From contig ML677334.1 in assembly GCA_007922305.1 (NCBI GenBank), forward strand, positions 55,602,720 through 55,666,719: DNA of 64,000 nucleotides. Direction: 5' to 3'. The notes under the pieces were generated by a model that did not search any database, was not told where the DNA came from, and saw nothing but the letters and a program-made list of their open reading frames with translations. Origin of the DNA: Dermatemys mawii (taxonomy: Eukaryota; Chordata; Testudines; Dermatemydidae). Below, in pieces: positions 12,293 to 25,800 of this stretch. Position 1 is the first letter of the stretch. Each line of letters starts with the position of its first letter. The position numbers and the translations under genes are program-made.

Positions 12293-12472
12293 ATGGTAAT
12301 GGGGGGGCATATATGTACCTCAGACAGACAGGTAATTCAGAACAGCCTTTAAAAAACTTGTAGAAGTTCCCCTTGAGGCTGAAGTTTGGATGGGAAAGTC
12401 TTTAAACTGTGCTTTTTAAATAATGTTTTAAGTGGCTAGAAGATGATGAGCCTCATATGGCCATTGCATTCT

Positions 12473-12793
12473 AAGGGCTTATCTATACTGTGGGGCAATG
12501 TGCATTAAGGGGAAAGAAGGTTGATTTCTAAAGCACACTGACATATTGCACATTAATTGGTCCTCCGAGACCCTGCTGGTGTGCACTAGAGCTTCCCTAG
12601 TGAGCTTCAATGTAGTGATGTTTCCAAGAGCTTTTCAAAGTGCGCTAAAGTGTTGTACATTAAATGGTTGATGTAGACTCTGCTAGTGTGCACTAAAGAT
12701 TCCCTAGTGCCAGCAGGGCCTACATGGACCATTTAATGTGCTTTAGAAAGTGCATCCCCCAGTGCACATTGCCGCACGGCATAGACAAGCCTC
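12473..12793. mobile_element. MITE with inverted termini of about 30 bp
   Basis: The left end AAGGGCTTATCTATACTG continues GGGGCAATGTGCA. The right end, read inverted, is GAGGCTTGTCTATGCCG and continues GCGGCAATGTGCA. The interior repeats 'gtgcactagagcttccctagtg' and 'gtgcactaaagattccctagtg'. No open frame is present. Confidence 0.65.
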
Positions 12794-15700
12794 AAGCCTT
12801 TATTACAGCATCCTGACTATTACAGTGTAAGGACTTGATCCAAAGTGCACTGAAGCTGATGCCCACTAATTTCGGTTGGTTTTGGACTGGCTGTAAAACA
12901 ACAATAAACAAACTTCAACAAACAGTACTTGCAACCCTGATATTGTTACAGACATGATGGAGAAAGAAGCTTTTGGGTTCCAATGCTCCAGGGCAAATTA
13001 CAGCCGCTGTACCAAGAGCTGAGAGCAGAGCACTGAGTCCCAATCAGATACTCAAAATTCTAACAGTTTATATTTGCTAATCCAGCTTCTACAACTCTCT
13101 TTCACTTAGTGGAAGGAAAGACCGCTGTAAAAATCTTGTCTTGCATGCTCTAGCAATAACCTTGGTTTCCTCTTTATATAGCTACTAGCAAAATTTTCAA
13201 AGGCTATAGGCTATTCCCTGCACATGTAGTCAATTTGCTGTGACCAGTTCAAATTCCAACTTTCATGTGACCATGCCTAAATTGCAGAATTTGTCTAAAT
13301 CTGTCTAACCTTTCATGTACATCATTTCTAGTAGTTTCAAGCACTGCCATTTGGGGAAGTGCTTGAAAGAAGCTCCACCTTTTAGAAACTAGCAGACAGT
13401 CTGGGTGGCCTGGAACCCTCAAAGCTGGTTGGAGGAGGGGGAGTAGAGAAGGAAAAAAATAAATAAAGAGCAGATTAACATCAGAGAAGCTGCACCACTG
13501 TTCATTAGGTAACAGTCTGGAAATGCAGCTACCATTATGCTAGTGGCAATGTCTGCTTTAAACATCTTAACTGAGGTAGTACAAAATTTAACTACCATTC
13601 ACAAGGGAATCTCCCACTTTGCATTCATGACTCAGACTGTGCACAGGGAAACACAGTGCATTTAAAGAAGGATACTAAATCTCTTTATACGGTTTCTATC
13701 ACTGGATTTCTTTAATTAAATCACTAGTAGCTGAGGATGGCCAGGGACTCAAAAGGTATTCAACTTTCTGCTGAGAGGTGCTGCAAAAACACTCCATTAA
13801 ATGAGCTCTCTCTCCTCCTGCTGGTCAGAGCAGAGAACTGTTTATCATTTCAAAAAATTCCTCTTTCTTGCTTTTCTATAATTTATAATATCCTAAACCA
13901 CTTAGATGCAGTAGCTCATAGAATATTTTTTGGCATGGTTAATATTTGGAACAAACAAAAAAGGCAGGAGGCTTTCATGACTGGGAGAAAAAACACAAGC
14001 TAACCTGCTTTAAGAAAACCACTTTTTAAATGAATGCCCCTTTCTTGTTGTATCTGTATGTGGAACCCATCACAATAGTATCTGAGTGTCAGATGATGAA
14101 TACAATGTAAAAATCCTTACAGTCTAAAACAACAAAGCAATAGCTACATGTAATAGCTAAAATAGTAGCATTTCTCCATATAGTTTATTTGGGGGAAAAT
14201 GCAGAGGAAATAAGCAAGCCAGCTGTTCACGTATATAAGTGTAGTCACAATATTTATGTGTAAGGAAAAATGGTGTTAGCTGTGCAAAGCATTAAAACTG
14301 TAAACGTGTGTGGGGTTAATCAGGTAGGAATAGAAATAAGATGCCTGGGGAGGAGGAGTGGGATTTGCTGTTTGCAACAGCGCCCTGAAAAAGAAAGTTC
14401 ATTACAAAACTAACACTACATTTCATCAGACTGTGCACTGTTTGCCTGCTAAGTAAAGAACTTGCAAGACTGTGTGTAACAGTGCCATCTGGTGACTCAC
14501 ATCATAACAATGGGTGTTGTCATAAGTTTAAAATACGTAGGGTTAAATTTTCATTGAGCCTCTTTAAATAAATTTTCAAAATTTTGCAAGTTTCAGCTTT
14601 GCAAGTGCAAACCTATTTGCACATACAACACGGGTAACTGTATGTGCAAATCAGCATGTGTGTGTGTGTAATTTATTCTTCAAAAAAGGCAAATATCTAA
14701 GGTTTGCACATTAAATACATTTTTTGGATCCAAGGGAGGGGGAATGTTTTCTAGTGAGGGTGCATCAGATGCACTGAAGAAAATGCAGGTGCATGCAGTG
14801 CATTTGCAAAAGGACTGTATATAAACATGAAGTTGTGCAAGCACAACTAATACAGGCACATTTTTGCAGTTGTTCCCATTTTACCTTCCTGGCTCATGAT
14901 TTTGGAGAAATTTTACTTGTTTATTGCAATTGGCAAGAAGTTCCTTCAGGCTGAAGTCCATTAGACATTACTTCAGCCTCTAGAGGTCGCTATTGGTAGC
15001 CTGGGAGAACTATAGGAACTGGGTTGCAGTTGATGCTGCCATCAGCAGAAGCAGCTGCAGCTCTTGATGCCCACCAGTTTAGTTGGCTTTCCTGCTGGTT
15101 TGCTGTGCAGAATAGGGGGTTAGCGGTGGTACCTCCTACCCATCTTCCTTCAATGCCCATATAGTGCTATTGAGGGGTGGAGCAAAGGTGAGCATGACAG
15201 TGGGAAAGAAAGAAGAGACCATGTATCCACTACTGCCCACGCCTTCACACCCAAATTCACTCTTCCCTTCCTCCACTACTGGAGTCAAGATGGTGGAGTA
15301 AGGGGAGGTAGTTGGGCAGGGACAGTGTTTGGAAGAGGGAGCAGGGGCACAGCAAGAGGTGATGGGAATGCAACCTTCTCATCAGTCATAAAGAAAAGGG
15401 AGGTGCAACCTGTATGCATATATTTGTATGTTTCGTATGTTTCTGATTGAGTTTCCTGAAAAAGCTCACATTCAGAAAGGGTTTTGACAGGGTCAAATTC
15501 ATGATTTTGGAACCTGCGAGGTTTACAATACTGATAATCTAGTTCGAGCATGGTCAGCCTGCTAGATCCCTATTCCATGTCCCTCGATATCCAAAATCTT
15601 GGGAGTACCTCAAAGATCACACACTTTTAAAATTGACATTATGATCTTTAGCCCAGTCTTGTTTCAGCACCATGTAGGGTGGGAATGGGGAATGTTTTGC

Positions 15701-16482
15701 ACAAATGTTTGGAAGCAAATAGACGATGTGAGAGATAGAAACATTAGAAATTAGATGTTTTGCTATGTGCTTAATCGCTCATGGAAAAAAAAATAAAATC
15801 TGTAGAGTATGTAATCCCTGGATGTTGCGATGTCTCTTTTCACAGAATAAAACTACTCAAGGCATTAAGACTATCTTTGGGTACTCTCTCAGAGTGCTTC
15901 ACCATTAACGGATGGCACTAGATAGTAAATCACCACACCTCAGAGCCCCTCAGTAGTGACTGAAGCAAAGCAAACTTGAGAAGTCATATTATGATGGCTG
16001 CTGGTAATTTAGGTTGCAGACAAATCTCTCTCTTTCTCTATTGCTTAGATGACATTTTACGTAAGTACAGCAGCAAAGTCCCAGGGAGAAGACAATATTA
16101 AAGAATCACATAAAGAGTTGCTTTCTTCTAACACTGATCAAAGAACACTGTCAGAATAAGGAAAACAGCATTGCCCCTAAAGCTACTATTTCATTTTAGA
16201 GCTTCTGCCTAGACCTATACCCAGCCCTCTTCCTCTCTGGCTTCCTGCTAGTTTTCAGGATACAGAACTCATATATCCCATGTGGAGTTCAAGGTAAATA
16301 AGAAAATCCCATGTTTCTGTAACCCTGCTTTATACTGCAGTATTTGACTTATTTTTTAGTCCAAAGAAAGGGAGAGAAGCAGCAGGAAGGAGAGAACGAG
16401 CTTTTGTTTGAATACTTGGGGCTTTCTCCACTTATTGAGGGATTGACGCACAGCGATCTATCCACTGAGGGTGGATGCAGCA
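12794..16482. other. Intergenic, no gene seen
   Basis: A palindromic-repeat relic lies at 12835-12890 (GATCCAAAGTGCACTGAAG and 'ggttttggactgg'), and a short TG run near 14660. A minus-strand open stretch at 15285-15551 (88 codons) resembles nothing I know. The rest is plain AT-rich DNA. Confidence 0.5.
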
Positions 16483-17186
16483 CAAGGGTGGGCAAACTAC
16501 AGCCCGTGGGCCACATCTGGCCCACAGGCCCATACTGCCCAGCTCTTGAGCTCCCGGCTGGGGAGGTTCCCCTCAGCCCCGACCCCTCAGCCTCAGAGCA
16601 CCACACAGGCAGTGCTCCAGCCTGCTGCTCCTGGGCAGGGCTTCAGCAGTGTGGGTGGCTCCGGCGGGGCCTGAGTTGCTGCCTCTCTGAGCAATGTGGG
16701 AAGGGGGCGAGGCAGCATGTCTGACTCCAGAGGGCCATGCAGAGCCAGACATGCTGCTCTGAGCAGCGTGGTAAGGGGGCCAGGGCCGGAGGGTTGGATA
16801 AGGGGAAGGGGATTCCAGGGGGTGGTTGTATGGGGCAGAGGTTCAGGGTGGTGGGGGGCAATCAGGGGATGGGAAATGGTGGGGTTGGATAGGGTGTAGG
16901 AATCCCTGGGGTCTGTCAAAGGGTGGGGGGGGGTTGGGTAGGGGGTGGAGTCCTGGGGAGGCAGTTAGGTTAGGAGGGGTCTCTGGAAGGGGGTCATGGG
17001 ACAAGGAGCAGGGGGATTGGATGGGTCAGAGTTCTGAGGGGGGCACTCAGGGGGTGGGATATGGGAGGGGGTCAGATGTGGTGGGGCCAGGCTGTTTTGG
17101 GAGGCACAGCCTTCCCTACCTGGCCCTCCATACAATTTTGCAACCCCAACATGGCCCTTGGGCCAAAAAGTTTGCCCATGCCTCTG
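16483..17186. mobile_element. hAT-type nonautonomous element, G-rich interior
   Basis: The left end CAAGGGTGGGCAAACTACAG matches the inverted right end CAGAGGCATGGGCAAACTTT, and both continue into a GGGCCA-type motif. Flanking octamers ATGCAGCA and ATAAACCA agree at five of eight places, consistent with an aged 8 bp hAT target duplication. The interior is G-rich on this strand. It belongs to the same family as 41251-41960. Confidence 0.75.
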
Positions 17187-17239
17187 ATAAACCAAGAGAG
17201 TTTGTGATGCTACACAGAGGCAAGCAACTGATCTTAGGA

Positions 17240-18160
17240 GTATTTGTGTGTGAGCTGCTTCGTGTCCTTAAGGGGATGTATAACACAGAGACAGAAAGAC
17301 AACCTAGAACCACATATGAAAGTGTTAATGTCATATGAAGATATATTCACAGGAAATGGGTGCCTCACGGGAACATGCAAGATACAATTCAGAGATGATG
17401 CAGAACTGGTGATACTGGCTACACAAAATGTTCCACAAGTCTTAAGACAGAGGCTAGAAGAGGACCTGCAAAACAGGACAGCAACTGCTATTGTTTGGAG
17501 ATTAGATTCACTCATTAGTAACTGCAGAGAAAAGAGGAGGGACTACAGCTGTGGATGAACCATAAGAAGTGAACAAAAGCATAAAACACAGAATACTTCC
17601 AAACACCCACGAGAAGTGAACTGTGGTCTGAAATGGCAAGAACCAAATTCTTCAGCAAGTCAGATGCATTGAGTGGATTTTGGTCGAGTCTCTTGGACAC
17701 AGAGCTCCAATAGCTGCACTTTCAACTCACTATTTGGCAGATACTGCTTCCCAAAACTGCCTTTTGGAATATGAATGGCTCCAGAAATATTTCATTGTGT
17801 AATAAGCCAGATGCCAGTGTACACTGATGACATGGTACTGCTACTGAACATCAAAAACAACTGAGAAGAGCCCTCCAGTCAGCCTTCCAGCGTCCCAGGC
17901 TTCTCACAGCCTCAGAGAAAAAGCTACCTCTCACCTGGGTCTCCTTCCTGGCTTCTCCCCCGTAGCTCATTTTCTCCTTCCTTTATGAAGGCCCAGACCT
18001 TTCCTTCTGAGTTTGATCACCAATTAGGCTTAGCACCTCTCCATGTGCAGCCGATAATTGGCCTCTCATACCACATCACACCCATTGAAAAACATCAAAC
18101 TCTCCTCCGATGTCTCAGGTGGAGTGCTAGGAGCACTAGGATTACAGTATCAGGGAACTG
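17240..18160 (+). mobile_element. Ty3/gypsy pol fragment (RT and start of RNase H), decayed
   Basis: A plus-strand open stretch at 17244-17558 contains YEDIFTGNGCL and VPQVLRQRLEEDL, the linker that precedes gypsy reverse transcriptase. Downstream pieces read SKSDALSGFW (motif A Asp, about 17655), CTFNSLFGRYCFPKLPFGI (about 17715-17770) and VYTDDMVLL (the YxDD active site, about 17817). An RNase H-like start, IKLSSDVSGGVLGALGLQY, follows near 18090. Sequence between motifs is deleted and frames change, so it is dead. Its motifs are not shared with the gypsy copy at 9770-12040, and it lies on the other strand. Confidence 0.75.
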
Positions 18161-18484
18161 ATGGTTTCCAATCTCATATGCATTTAGGATTAGGATACCT
18201 GCAGAGAGGATGTGCGCATAAACTGAAAAAAATTCCATATGCCAGACCTAGTGTATGTACAAGATTTCATAACTTTCTTGGTAACTGTAGCTTCAAAGCA
18301 GAAACTATCACAAACCACTGATAGCGATACACAAGACAGGATTTGGAGGAGCTCCATACGTAAATAAAATACCAAAGAGGCTTTTAAAGGAGGGGCATAT
18401 GCATTCCTCAAAGTTACATGCCCAGGAGTCTGGCTTGTATTGAGGGAGCAGCTGAAGCTACAAGTCTCTAGTGTCCCACAAGAG

Positions 18485-19053
18485 CAGTGTTGCTGTAAGT
18501 ACTGATACAAAGGGCTCAGGTATAAGCCCCAGTACTCCATTACAGAAGTACTTATACAAACAAGTATGCTGTGGAAATAGAACTTACGTATTCGTATGTA
18601 AAAGTATGAAGAACAAGTGCAAGTACTTTCCACTCCTGTGTTCCCTGCAATTGTCTGGTCAAAAAAAGGTCAACAAGCACATAGTAGAAGAGTTTCTCTA
18701 CTGCGAGTTGCAGTGATCAGTCAGAAGGGACTCACATGAGGCTGCCATCCTCCTCGGCAAGGCTAATAGAAAAAGCCCTAGCAGCCAGAACTCAAAGCTG
18801 GAAGCTCACAAGATTGGATAGTGAGTTTTGGGGGCCCACCAGAATCCCAGACAGTTGGGAGGGATGTGATTGTTCAAAAAACCCCTAAAACTATTTTGTA
18901 AAAAGTGCTTGCAGGTTTTAAAAGTTACTTATGCTTCAAGTACCTTTAAAGCATACTTAAAGACAAGTTCCAAGTACCGAATATTCAAAGAATTTATTTA
19001 CAAGTATGTAGAGTACTTCAAGTACTTAAATATGTAAGTACACAGGAACACTG
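18485..19053. mobile_element. hAT-type nonautonomous element
   Basis: It begins CAGTGTTGCTGTAAGTACTG and ends, read inverted, CAGTGTTCCTGTGTACTTAC. Octamers outside the ends, CACAAGAG and TACAAAAG, match at six of eight positions. The interior is rich in 'aagtact' words. Confidence 0.7.
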
Positions 19054-19108
19054 TACAAAAGAATTTAGAAAAATAGATGCCTCAGCTCCCACTCTTCCTC
19101 CTCTCTTT

Positions 19109-19215
19109 AGTGTTGCCAACTCTCAATAATTAATTGTGAATCACTTGACTTTGCTTTCTGCTACAGGAGTTTTTGTAATGACAAGAGCTCCTGTTTTCAG
19201 GCAATTTTAGAGCAA
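19109..19215 (+). repeat. Dispersed repeat starting GTGTTGCCAACTCTCA
   Basis: This start resembles the outer part of the element at 39892-41023 (CAGTATTGCCAACACCTGG). It is probably a fragment of one DNA-element family. Confidence 0.45.
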
Positions 19216-22200
19216 ATGCCAGAGATATCTTGAATATCCCTGAACTGTAATTTCCCTATTACTGTTTCCTGACCAGTTCTCTCTCCTGTTGACCTTGCCC
19301 TGTCCCCAAGTTCTTCCCAGATACCACCTTATCCCAATTCCTCCCCATTCCTCCTTTCCAGCACCCTAAGCCCTCCTTTACACCCACAATCTGCTATGCT
19401 CCTGCTCCTCTACCAGTAGATTAGTTGTCTGGAACTTCCTTATTTGCATTTTCTGATCCTTTGCCTGGACATTTTCATCCATTACAGAGGACCTGACACT
19501 TCAGGGCCATCACTGCTCTAAGTTCTGGAGTGGATTTCTTCTGTGTGCCCTCTGGTTCTTTGTCCTTCTGTCATTCTAATAATTCTACAGATCATTCTGT
19601 GGAGGGCCCCTCGGACTTGGATTGTATGTCTAGTGGTCAAGGTCTGCTACGTTTTTACTGCCTTGTCCTGACATCCAGCCATAACCTGTGACACTCACAG
19701 TTGCTGCACCTTTCTTGCCTTCAGCACATTTAGAATTGAAATGTATTGAAAATACTGGTTATAGAAGTGTTCATCTTCAAAATTTCGGAGTTTGAAAGAG
19801 ACAAAATAAGATACTGTTAGAAACTAACAAACAGCTTCTCCATGGACAAACTGGAATTCCTTTATTGATGCTTTTAATATGCATCACTTTATGGAGGTTC
19901 TGGGAGAATGAAACTTCACAAGCAGAGTTCATTTTGTTCATACTTCTTGTTGCTATGTCTTAATTATGGTTGCATAAACCATTTATTAGTCTCTTCTGAT
20001 CTCCTGGGAAAAAATCCTCAACCTATGGAAGTCAATGGTAATTTTGTCATTAACTTCAATGGAATCTGTATTTAACCTCTGGTTTCTGCTTTGCCTTTGG
20101 AGTAAGGATATGAAATCTGATACCATAAGCTGGTTTGGTGATATCCGTTTCACATCTACAGTATAATGTAGATACTCCTTTCACCCTCTAGGGATGGGAG
20201 TGACCTCATCCTGAGTTACTCTCTGTAACTGTATTGAGAATACAAGAAGAATGGGGAAAATCTATTTCTGATGGTCATTTTTGGGATGGGATAGATCTTG
20301 CATAAAAGAATGATAATTTTAATTACAATAAAAATACATTTCCTAGGAATCAAAGCATTTTATGAATTATGGGCTTTTTTTTAGGGAATATTTTTGATTC
20401 TTGAATCTTTCACAGTGACAAAACTATTGATGTTAAATTAGTACACATTTGTTGATACTAAATTTGAGGGATCTGGTTTGTGAAGATTTTCTTAATCTAA
20501 AACAAAGAACAAAGGCAGATATTTTAAACTCTTTGCTATTCAAACGCTCTCATTTGTTTCCAAGGGAAGGTCTGAAGAAAAATAAAAATAAAAGCCTTAA
20601 CAAAAGACGACAACAAGGACAGGTTATCATCAGATAACACGTTATGAATATTGTCAAATTTTCCCCCATATGTTTGCTGCTGCTGTTTGTATTTTCCCCC
20701 TAATCCAGACTCAACAACTTTCTAACCATTATCTTGTAAAATGTGTACAGTCCCAGTAATAAGTTATAAGTTATAATACAATTAAGAGCAAATGTCATAT
20801 TACTAAAGTTCTTTGATGAAGTTACAGGTCCATTTTGAATTATGGGACTGCTAATTAAGTCCAAGTTCTGGATCATTTTCTTACACAAGCATATGCAATC
20901 TATTCCTCACCTTGATACTGTCATCTGCCACCATCTCCCCCACCCTTTTTTATTACTACCTTGCATCTGCCGTTTTCATCTCTATAGTGGTCCCTTTGAC
21001 ATGAGTAACACTTGCCATCCATTCCTGGGTATTGTTTTGAGGCCACGTGGGAGAACACAAATTCCAAGATTTCTCATTGTAATCTATAGCACTAAGTTTT
21101 ATGCTGAAATCTGTAACGAATGCTTTATTCTCTTATAAAAATCCCTGTAATGACTTGGAATATAGCTCTTAGCTTCATGAGAAGCTGCTAAACTGATATC
21201 CAATTAATGTTTTTCTTCTTTTAATTTCTTATGTTTCTAGCCCAAATTATTTAGATAGAACTGCATGTGACTTTTGTCTTTGTGACAGTTTTCAGGGTAC
21301 CAAGGACTATGAGTCACCATGTTACTACTTTTGACTCCAGCTCAGAGATTTACTTGTGCTTAACTGGGTCTCAGCTCCAAAACAACACCAGCCAAATAGC
21401 GACTGACATGCTCTGGACTCTGCCAGACCTTACCTTACCTTGCAGGTTAACAGTAGCTGCACCCTAGTCCCCGAGCCCCTTCAAAGCATCCTCCTGTAGT
21501 GTCCAGTCCCTTATCCATTGAACACTCTCACAGGTACCTGGTCTGCTGTCCCCCAGGGTACATTGTACACACCAGCTTGTATGATTCAACTCAGGATCAG
21601 CATCTGGCTTAATATACGTATAGTGAAAGCAATTAAGTTTATCGTTAAAAGATTCAAAAGACAGTGAGGATAATAGAAATATCAGGTTACATATAAAACA
21701 AAATGATAAATGTAGTTTTTAGAAAGCATGTTAGCTTATTAAGTTAAACTTCTTTAGATGGGAAGTTATTTTATCCTTCCAAGTTCTCTGCAGTGTTTCA
21801 ATCAAACTCAGCTGACAGCCCATTGTCATAAAGTAACTTCCTGAATGCAGCATGATGGGATGTCATTCTTGTTGCCCAAATATAGTCCAGCAAACCTTGG
21901 AAGTGTATCTCAAGATAAGGTTCTCTTTCCCTCCCCCTGGGTTTCTATACCTGTTAGTTCTTGCATGCTCTTTCTTGTGGACTTTGCATCTCTCTGTTGA
22001 CTTCATATGTGCAACCACTGTGTTAGTTTGCAATTTAAATGCTGGGAGAGAGACAGGTGAATAAATATCTTCTGTCTGACAGGAAACCTGTTTCTCCACC
22101 TCTGCTGCACTACAGAATCTAAGAGCATGTTTTCAGTACACATATGTAACTCCTTACATAGTATCCGTACATACATTTCACAGCAATATCAAAACCAGTG

Positions 22201-22216
22201 TGACCCTTTTATTTAA
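19216..22216. other. Intergenic, no gene seen
   Basis: A palindromic-repeat relic lies near 20025-20075. The GC-richer stretch from about 21290 to 21600 may be an old LTR-type repeat, but no ends are visible. The flank at 22205-22216 is the left target duplication of the next element. Confidence 0.45.
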
Positions 22217-22664
22217 GGTTTAAGATTAGCAGCCGTGTTAGTCTATATCCGTAAATAAGACAAGGAGGACTTTGTAGCACCTTAGAGACTAACCAGTTTA
22301 TTTCAGCATAAGCTTTCGTGGGCTGTAGCCCACTTCATCGGATGCACAGAATGGAACAGAAGTAAGATGTATTTATATACACAAAAGAAAAAAAAAGTTG
22401 TATATTAGCATACCAATTCTAAGAGGCTGTTTAATTTGCATGGGCCATTATAATATAATTGTAATAAGCCTGCTGATAATGGCCTATGCAAATTAAACAG
22501 CCTCTTAGAATTGGTATGCTAATGTACAACCTTTTTTTTTGCTTTCTGTGTGTATAAATGCATCTTACTTCTGTTCCATTCTATGCATCCAATGAAGTGG
22601 GCTATAGCCCATGAAAGCTTATGCTGAAATAAACTGGTTAGTCTCTAAGGTGCTACAAAGTCTT
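22217..22664. mobile_element. Fold-back repeat: two SINE/MITE arms head to head
   Basis: The arms 22262-22453 and 22476-22669 are inverted copies of about 190 bp that differ at only a few places, with a spacer of about 22 bp. Each arm contains CACCTTAGAGACTAACCAG and 'cataagctttcgtgggct'. The unit is flanked by a direct repeat, CCTTTTATTTAA, at 22205-22216 and 22665-22676, as if it inserted as one piece (the outermost bases of the right arm then overlap the duplication). The left side has an extra head, 'agcagccgtgttagtctat'. Confidence 0.8.
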
Positions 22665-22781
22665 CCTTTTATTTAAAGGCCTCACAAGACATTCTTTGGT
22701 GAAACAGAATATACATAACAGAACCTCCTGCTCAGTTCACACTGAGGGGTCCTTGGGTTACAGTCGCCTACAAAAACAACA

Positions 22782-22862
22782 ACAACAAGGAGTTCTTGTG
22801 GCATCAAAAAAATGTATTTGGGCATAAGCTGTCGTGGGCTAAAACCCACTTCATCAGTTGCT
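22782..22862. repeat. Partial copy of the fold-back repeat arm
   Basis: It reads AAGGAGTTCTTGTGGCATC, 'gtatttgggcataagctgtcgtgggct' and CCCACTTCATCAGTTGC, matching one arm of the element at 22217-22664. Confidence 0.7.
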
Positions 22863-25800
22863 TGTAGTGAAAGCAACTCTTGCACCTTTTGCATGTGTAT
22901 TAATGTGCACTGTTAGAAATGGCACTGGTTCATGCCCTTTGGTGGTACATTACTTCGCATGAAAAGAACAACAAGTGTTGAGAATGACTACACCTGTAAA
23001 TGACACAAAACGAAAACTATGTCCCTGCAGCAAAATTACTCTACCTATTCTATTAGTTACCAGGGGCCTATCGGTAGCATAAGCAGATAACTTAAGGATT
23101 TTGATCATGTTGGGGGTGGGTAAGAGAAAGCTCTTTAGCAGGGAACCTGTTGTGATTGAACTCATATCGCGTTTCAGAAACTTGGGGAGGAAACAAGCCT
23201 CCCTTAAGAACAAAGGAAACCTTTTTGCTACATTGTGGAACAGCATCCATTAAGCAGACTTCTCAGTCAGAGTGAATTCCATGTATTGTGTTACCCTAAA
23301 GTTCTAAGTCCTAACAGAGAAAAGTCTTAAAAGTGTGTATCTGAAAGTACAGTGTAATATACCACCACCACCAAAACCATGTATTTTAGCTCCATCAATT
23401 TAAAAATTAATTGCTCTGCTGCCCTACAAAATTACAAAGTATGTCCTGTAAAACTGCCATAAGCTGGCTAAATTACTCATCAGAAGTAGCAGTTGCTGCC
23501 AGGAAGGTCCTTTCCTCAAGAGTTAGAGTCAATGAGTGAAATCTTGGCCCCACTGAAGTCAACAGCAAGAAGAGCAGGATTTCATCCCAAGGCAATAAAA
23601 TAATTTTAACAAGCAGGGAGCACACACATGATTCATTTGCTTGGAATTATTAAAATCCTAAAGGAATTTTCTGAACAAGAAAAGGCCACTTGATGAAAGA
23701 GGTCTGACATTTAAGTTTCTCCTTTGAAAGCTAGCACTGCCATAATATAAAAGAGGTATTAAACTGTTTGCATCTTCAGACTTGGAATTCAGGGGTGAAA
23801 TCTGCATAGCTCTGCAAAAACCTGCCTGGAACTTCGTAAGCACACAACCAAACAAGGATTTGGAAGCTTTTTCCTTCCACAATTCTACAGCACTGGCATC
23901 TATAATGTCACCGTTAGTTCTGCAATTGTAGATAAAAGAATTGAAGATTTTTTTTTGTATATTTGAGACACATATCAACAGATTAGGAACATATGAATGC
24001 AACATTTTAAAAAAGCAAGAACAGGTGATTTTTGTTTAGTCCTGGATTATTTTATTTTTTTTGTGGTGGGAGCTGGGCATCTTCTGGTCATGACTGGCAT
24101 ATGAACTAAGCAGAAAATACTGATTTTTCCCTTTTGTGGCTTTTGATTCTTTGCTTAATGGAGGATTGTAGAGCGGTTAGGAAGTTATTTTTTTTAAATG
24201 GCCCAAATTTATAGACTTACCCACAAAACTATGTTTAGCAGAGTTCAACATTTGCTTTAAATCCACACTAAACTAATAACCTTTTGAAAACAAAAATCAC
24301 AGACCACCTTTCCTCAGAGGTGGTGGTTTTCATATAACACTAATAAAACCCACTATATTTTTAAAGGTCACAATTCACATCAAAGAGATGTGGTTAATAG
24401 AAACTGCTACGAAATACAAACTCAACAGTATCCATTTCACAGACTTGCCCAAGAAGTACTGAATAAACCTCACTTACGTTGTTGTACTTAAACTTCTCCA
24501 AATTATTCAAGAGCATTGGCTTACATTAGGGAGTTTATCCTCTTGCCACTAGGCAATGAAGTCATTCAGAGAGTGCTTACCACACCCAGGTATCTGATAC
24601 ACCATGTCCACTTCTGGCCCTCCAAAGTACTTGCATATGCCTAGGTGCTTCAACTAAGGTTCCCCTTTTGGGAACCTTGTTTACTTAAAAACAGCAAATG
24701 AACAGTTTAGGTCTTCCCAAGGTGCAAGGCATTCCTTCCCCAGACAGTAGGGTATCCCAAATATCTAGTCCTCTGGGCATAGTCCTTATAGTCCCACCAT
24801 ACTGGGGCTCTGTGGGTGGTCCTCCTTCCCAGGGTAGGGTTGTCTGCTTGCCATTTATGGAAAGCACAGTCACAGGTGCATGGGAACTTTCCTCATCTCC
24901 GTAAACCTTCATCTGCCCCTTTTGGCTGAGCCCCTTTGCAGACTTTGCTCACTGGTCTCCTATGTTGCTGTTCTGGAGAGTTGTCTCCCCACAGTTTTCG
25001 ATCTGTGTGAAATACACTCTTATAGGAGTGGCTTGTACTGGAGGGATAAGTGCTAGGAACCCAGCTGCAGGTTAGGTGTCTGATGGGTGCTTCTGGAGGA
25101 AGTTGCTGGGGACTGCTTATGACCATTGTGGGTGTCTTTTTTTCAGTGATGAGGTTCCAGCCATGCACCAACGGGAGCTGAGACATCAGAGGAACCCAGC
25201 TGGACAAACAGAATGTGGCTCTGGACAATCAGTGTCCTCAGCTAGACAAATGGCCTACGGCCAGCTGTGTTGAACAGATTGATGTTAAAGAAGGTTTTCC
25301 CTAATTGCAGCCATTTTTGCCCTAGAAAAATAAAAAAAAAAAAAAAAAGAGGCCTGTTCCTCTCAGTTAATATGGGAGTTAGGTTTCATAAATGCCGAAC
25401 AGCCATTGCTCATACTTTACAGAAGTATAACTCACGTCACTGATGTATTCCTTTGCGTCTTCTTAAGTACATTACTGAATATAGCTGCAGGTACCTTTTA
25501 ATCTGATAAGGATTAGGATTTGTGAACCATTCAGATAAGAGAACTGCAAAGCCAAGCCACATTCAGTATAATTTCAGACATTTTTTAAAAGTAATATTTT
25601 GGATGCATGTTTTGAAAAAGAAATATTGAAATATGGGTTCTTTGTATTTTATATAAACCAATGGAAAAAATGGACGATTAAGGGGTAGTTTTGCCTTTGA
25701 TGCAGCACTAGCACAAGTGCAACAAAACCTGGAGATGGAACTTAAAGCTGGATAGGACCATTTCAGAACATCTGCAAATGTCTGGCAATAACTGACTGCT

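Noticed and set aside
16344..17338. Several long open stretches, including 170 codons
   Set aside because: They fall in the hAT element with low-complexity G-rich sequence, and the frames are Gly-rich by composition.
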